5,522 nucleotides of DNA from Pseudomonadota bacterium (GTDB lineage: Bacteria; Pseudomonadota; Alphaproteobacteria; Rhizobiales; Methylopilaceae): NCBI GenBank assembly GCA_023389135.1, contig JAEWEX010000270.1, forward strand, positions 1 to 5,522, in the 5' to 3' direction. Every line of letters begins with the position of its first letter. Position 1 is the stretch's first letter. The translations under genes and the position numbers were made by a program. Shown here one piece after another: positions 5,385 through 5,522 of the stretch. The notes beneath the pieces are model-generated. The model saw only the letters and a program-made list of their open reading frames with translations. It searched no databases and was not told where the DNA came from.

Positions 5385-5522
5385 ATGACCCCGGAACGGC
5401 TCGCCCTCATCTCCTTTTTCGCCCAGCTCAAGACCGAGACCCGCGCAGCCATCGTCGAGGCGGGGCAGCTGAGGGACCATGCGCCCGGCGACCCCATCCT
5501 TGCCCGCAACGAGGAGCCCCAG
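5385..5522 (+). CDS. Crp/Fnr-family transcriptional regulator, N-terminal 46 residues only
   Basis: An open frame from the ATG at 5385 runs off the window end. Its 46 residues begin MTPERLALISFFAQLKTETR and continue through LRDHAPGDPILARNEEPQ. A helix with 'F-F-x-x-L' followed by a 'G-x-x-x-x-x-x-G-x-x-I-x-x-x-x-E' strand pattern is how the cyclic-nucleotide-binding (cNMP) domain of Crp/Fnr regulators opens, so the missing part should complete that domain and carry a winged helix. The frame is also open upstream to a GTG at 5301, but that stretch is Arg/Pro-rich and does not resemble the family, so ATG 5385 is preferred. There is no strong ribosome binding site (weak GAAAG about 10 nt upstream). 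The 105-nt gap after the transporter suggests its own promoter. None of the ligand or iron-sulfur Cys positions can be judged from this part. Confidence 0.75.
   Translation, partial: MTPERLALISFFAQLKTETRAAIVEAGQLRDHAPGDPILARNEEPQ

Overview
The window is a gene-dense, GC-rich chromosomal segment. The codon use, the gene families and the small Gln-rich/HTH genes fit an alphaproteobacterium, most likely Hyphomicrobiales (Rhizobiales) or a close relative; that placement is inference from family content, not from a marker gene. I see no mobile element, CRISPR array, tRNA or rRNA, and no gene-free stretch over 300 bases. Most of it reads as ordinary chromosome. The most unusual part is the small-gene region at 3131-3716.

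Left part (1-2099, + strand): a tightly coupled three-gene run. It holds the C-terminal end of a DUF898/YjgN-like membrane protein, a membrane-anchored M48 zinc metallopeptidase starting 1 nt after that stop, and a three-helix membrane protein with a C-terminal DUF1499 domain whose ATG overlaps the peptidase stop (ATGA). The arrangement suggests one transcript and a joint envelope role, though the role is unknown.

Middle (2104-3689, - strand), convergent with the run above and only 4 nt away: in transcription order, a 90-residue helix-turn-helix protein, a 66-residue Gln-rich hydrophilic disordered protein, and a LACTB2-like metallo-beta-lactamase-fold hydrolase with a C-terminal winged helix. 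The HTH gene has a 16-bp perfect palindrome merging into its ribosome binding site. The Gln-rich gene has a strong ribosome binding site and an upstream match to the alphaproteobacterial general-stress (EcfG) promoter pattern. A 10-bp GC hairpin separates it from the hydrolase gene.

Right part (3834-5522): a DUF2177 membrane protein (- strand) diverges from an EamA/DMT-family transporter (+ strand) across 96 bp. The window ends inside the first 46 codons of what looks like a Crp/Fnr-family regulator (+ strand).
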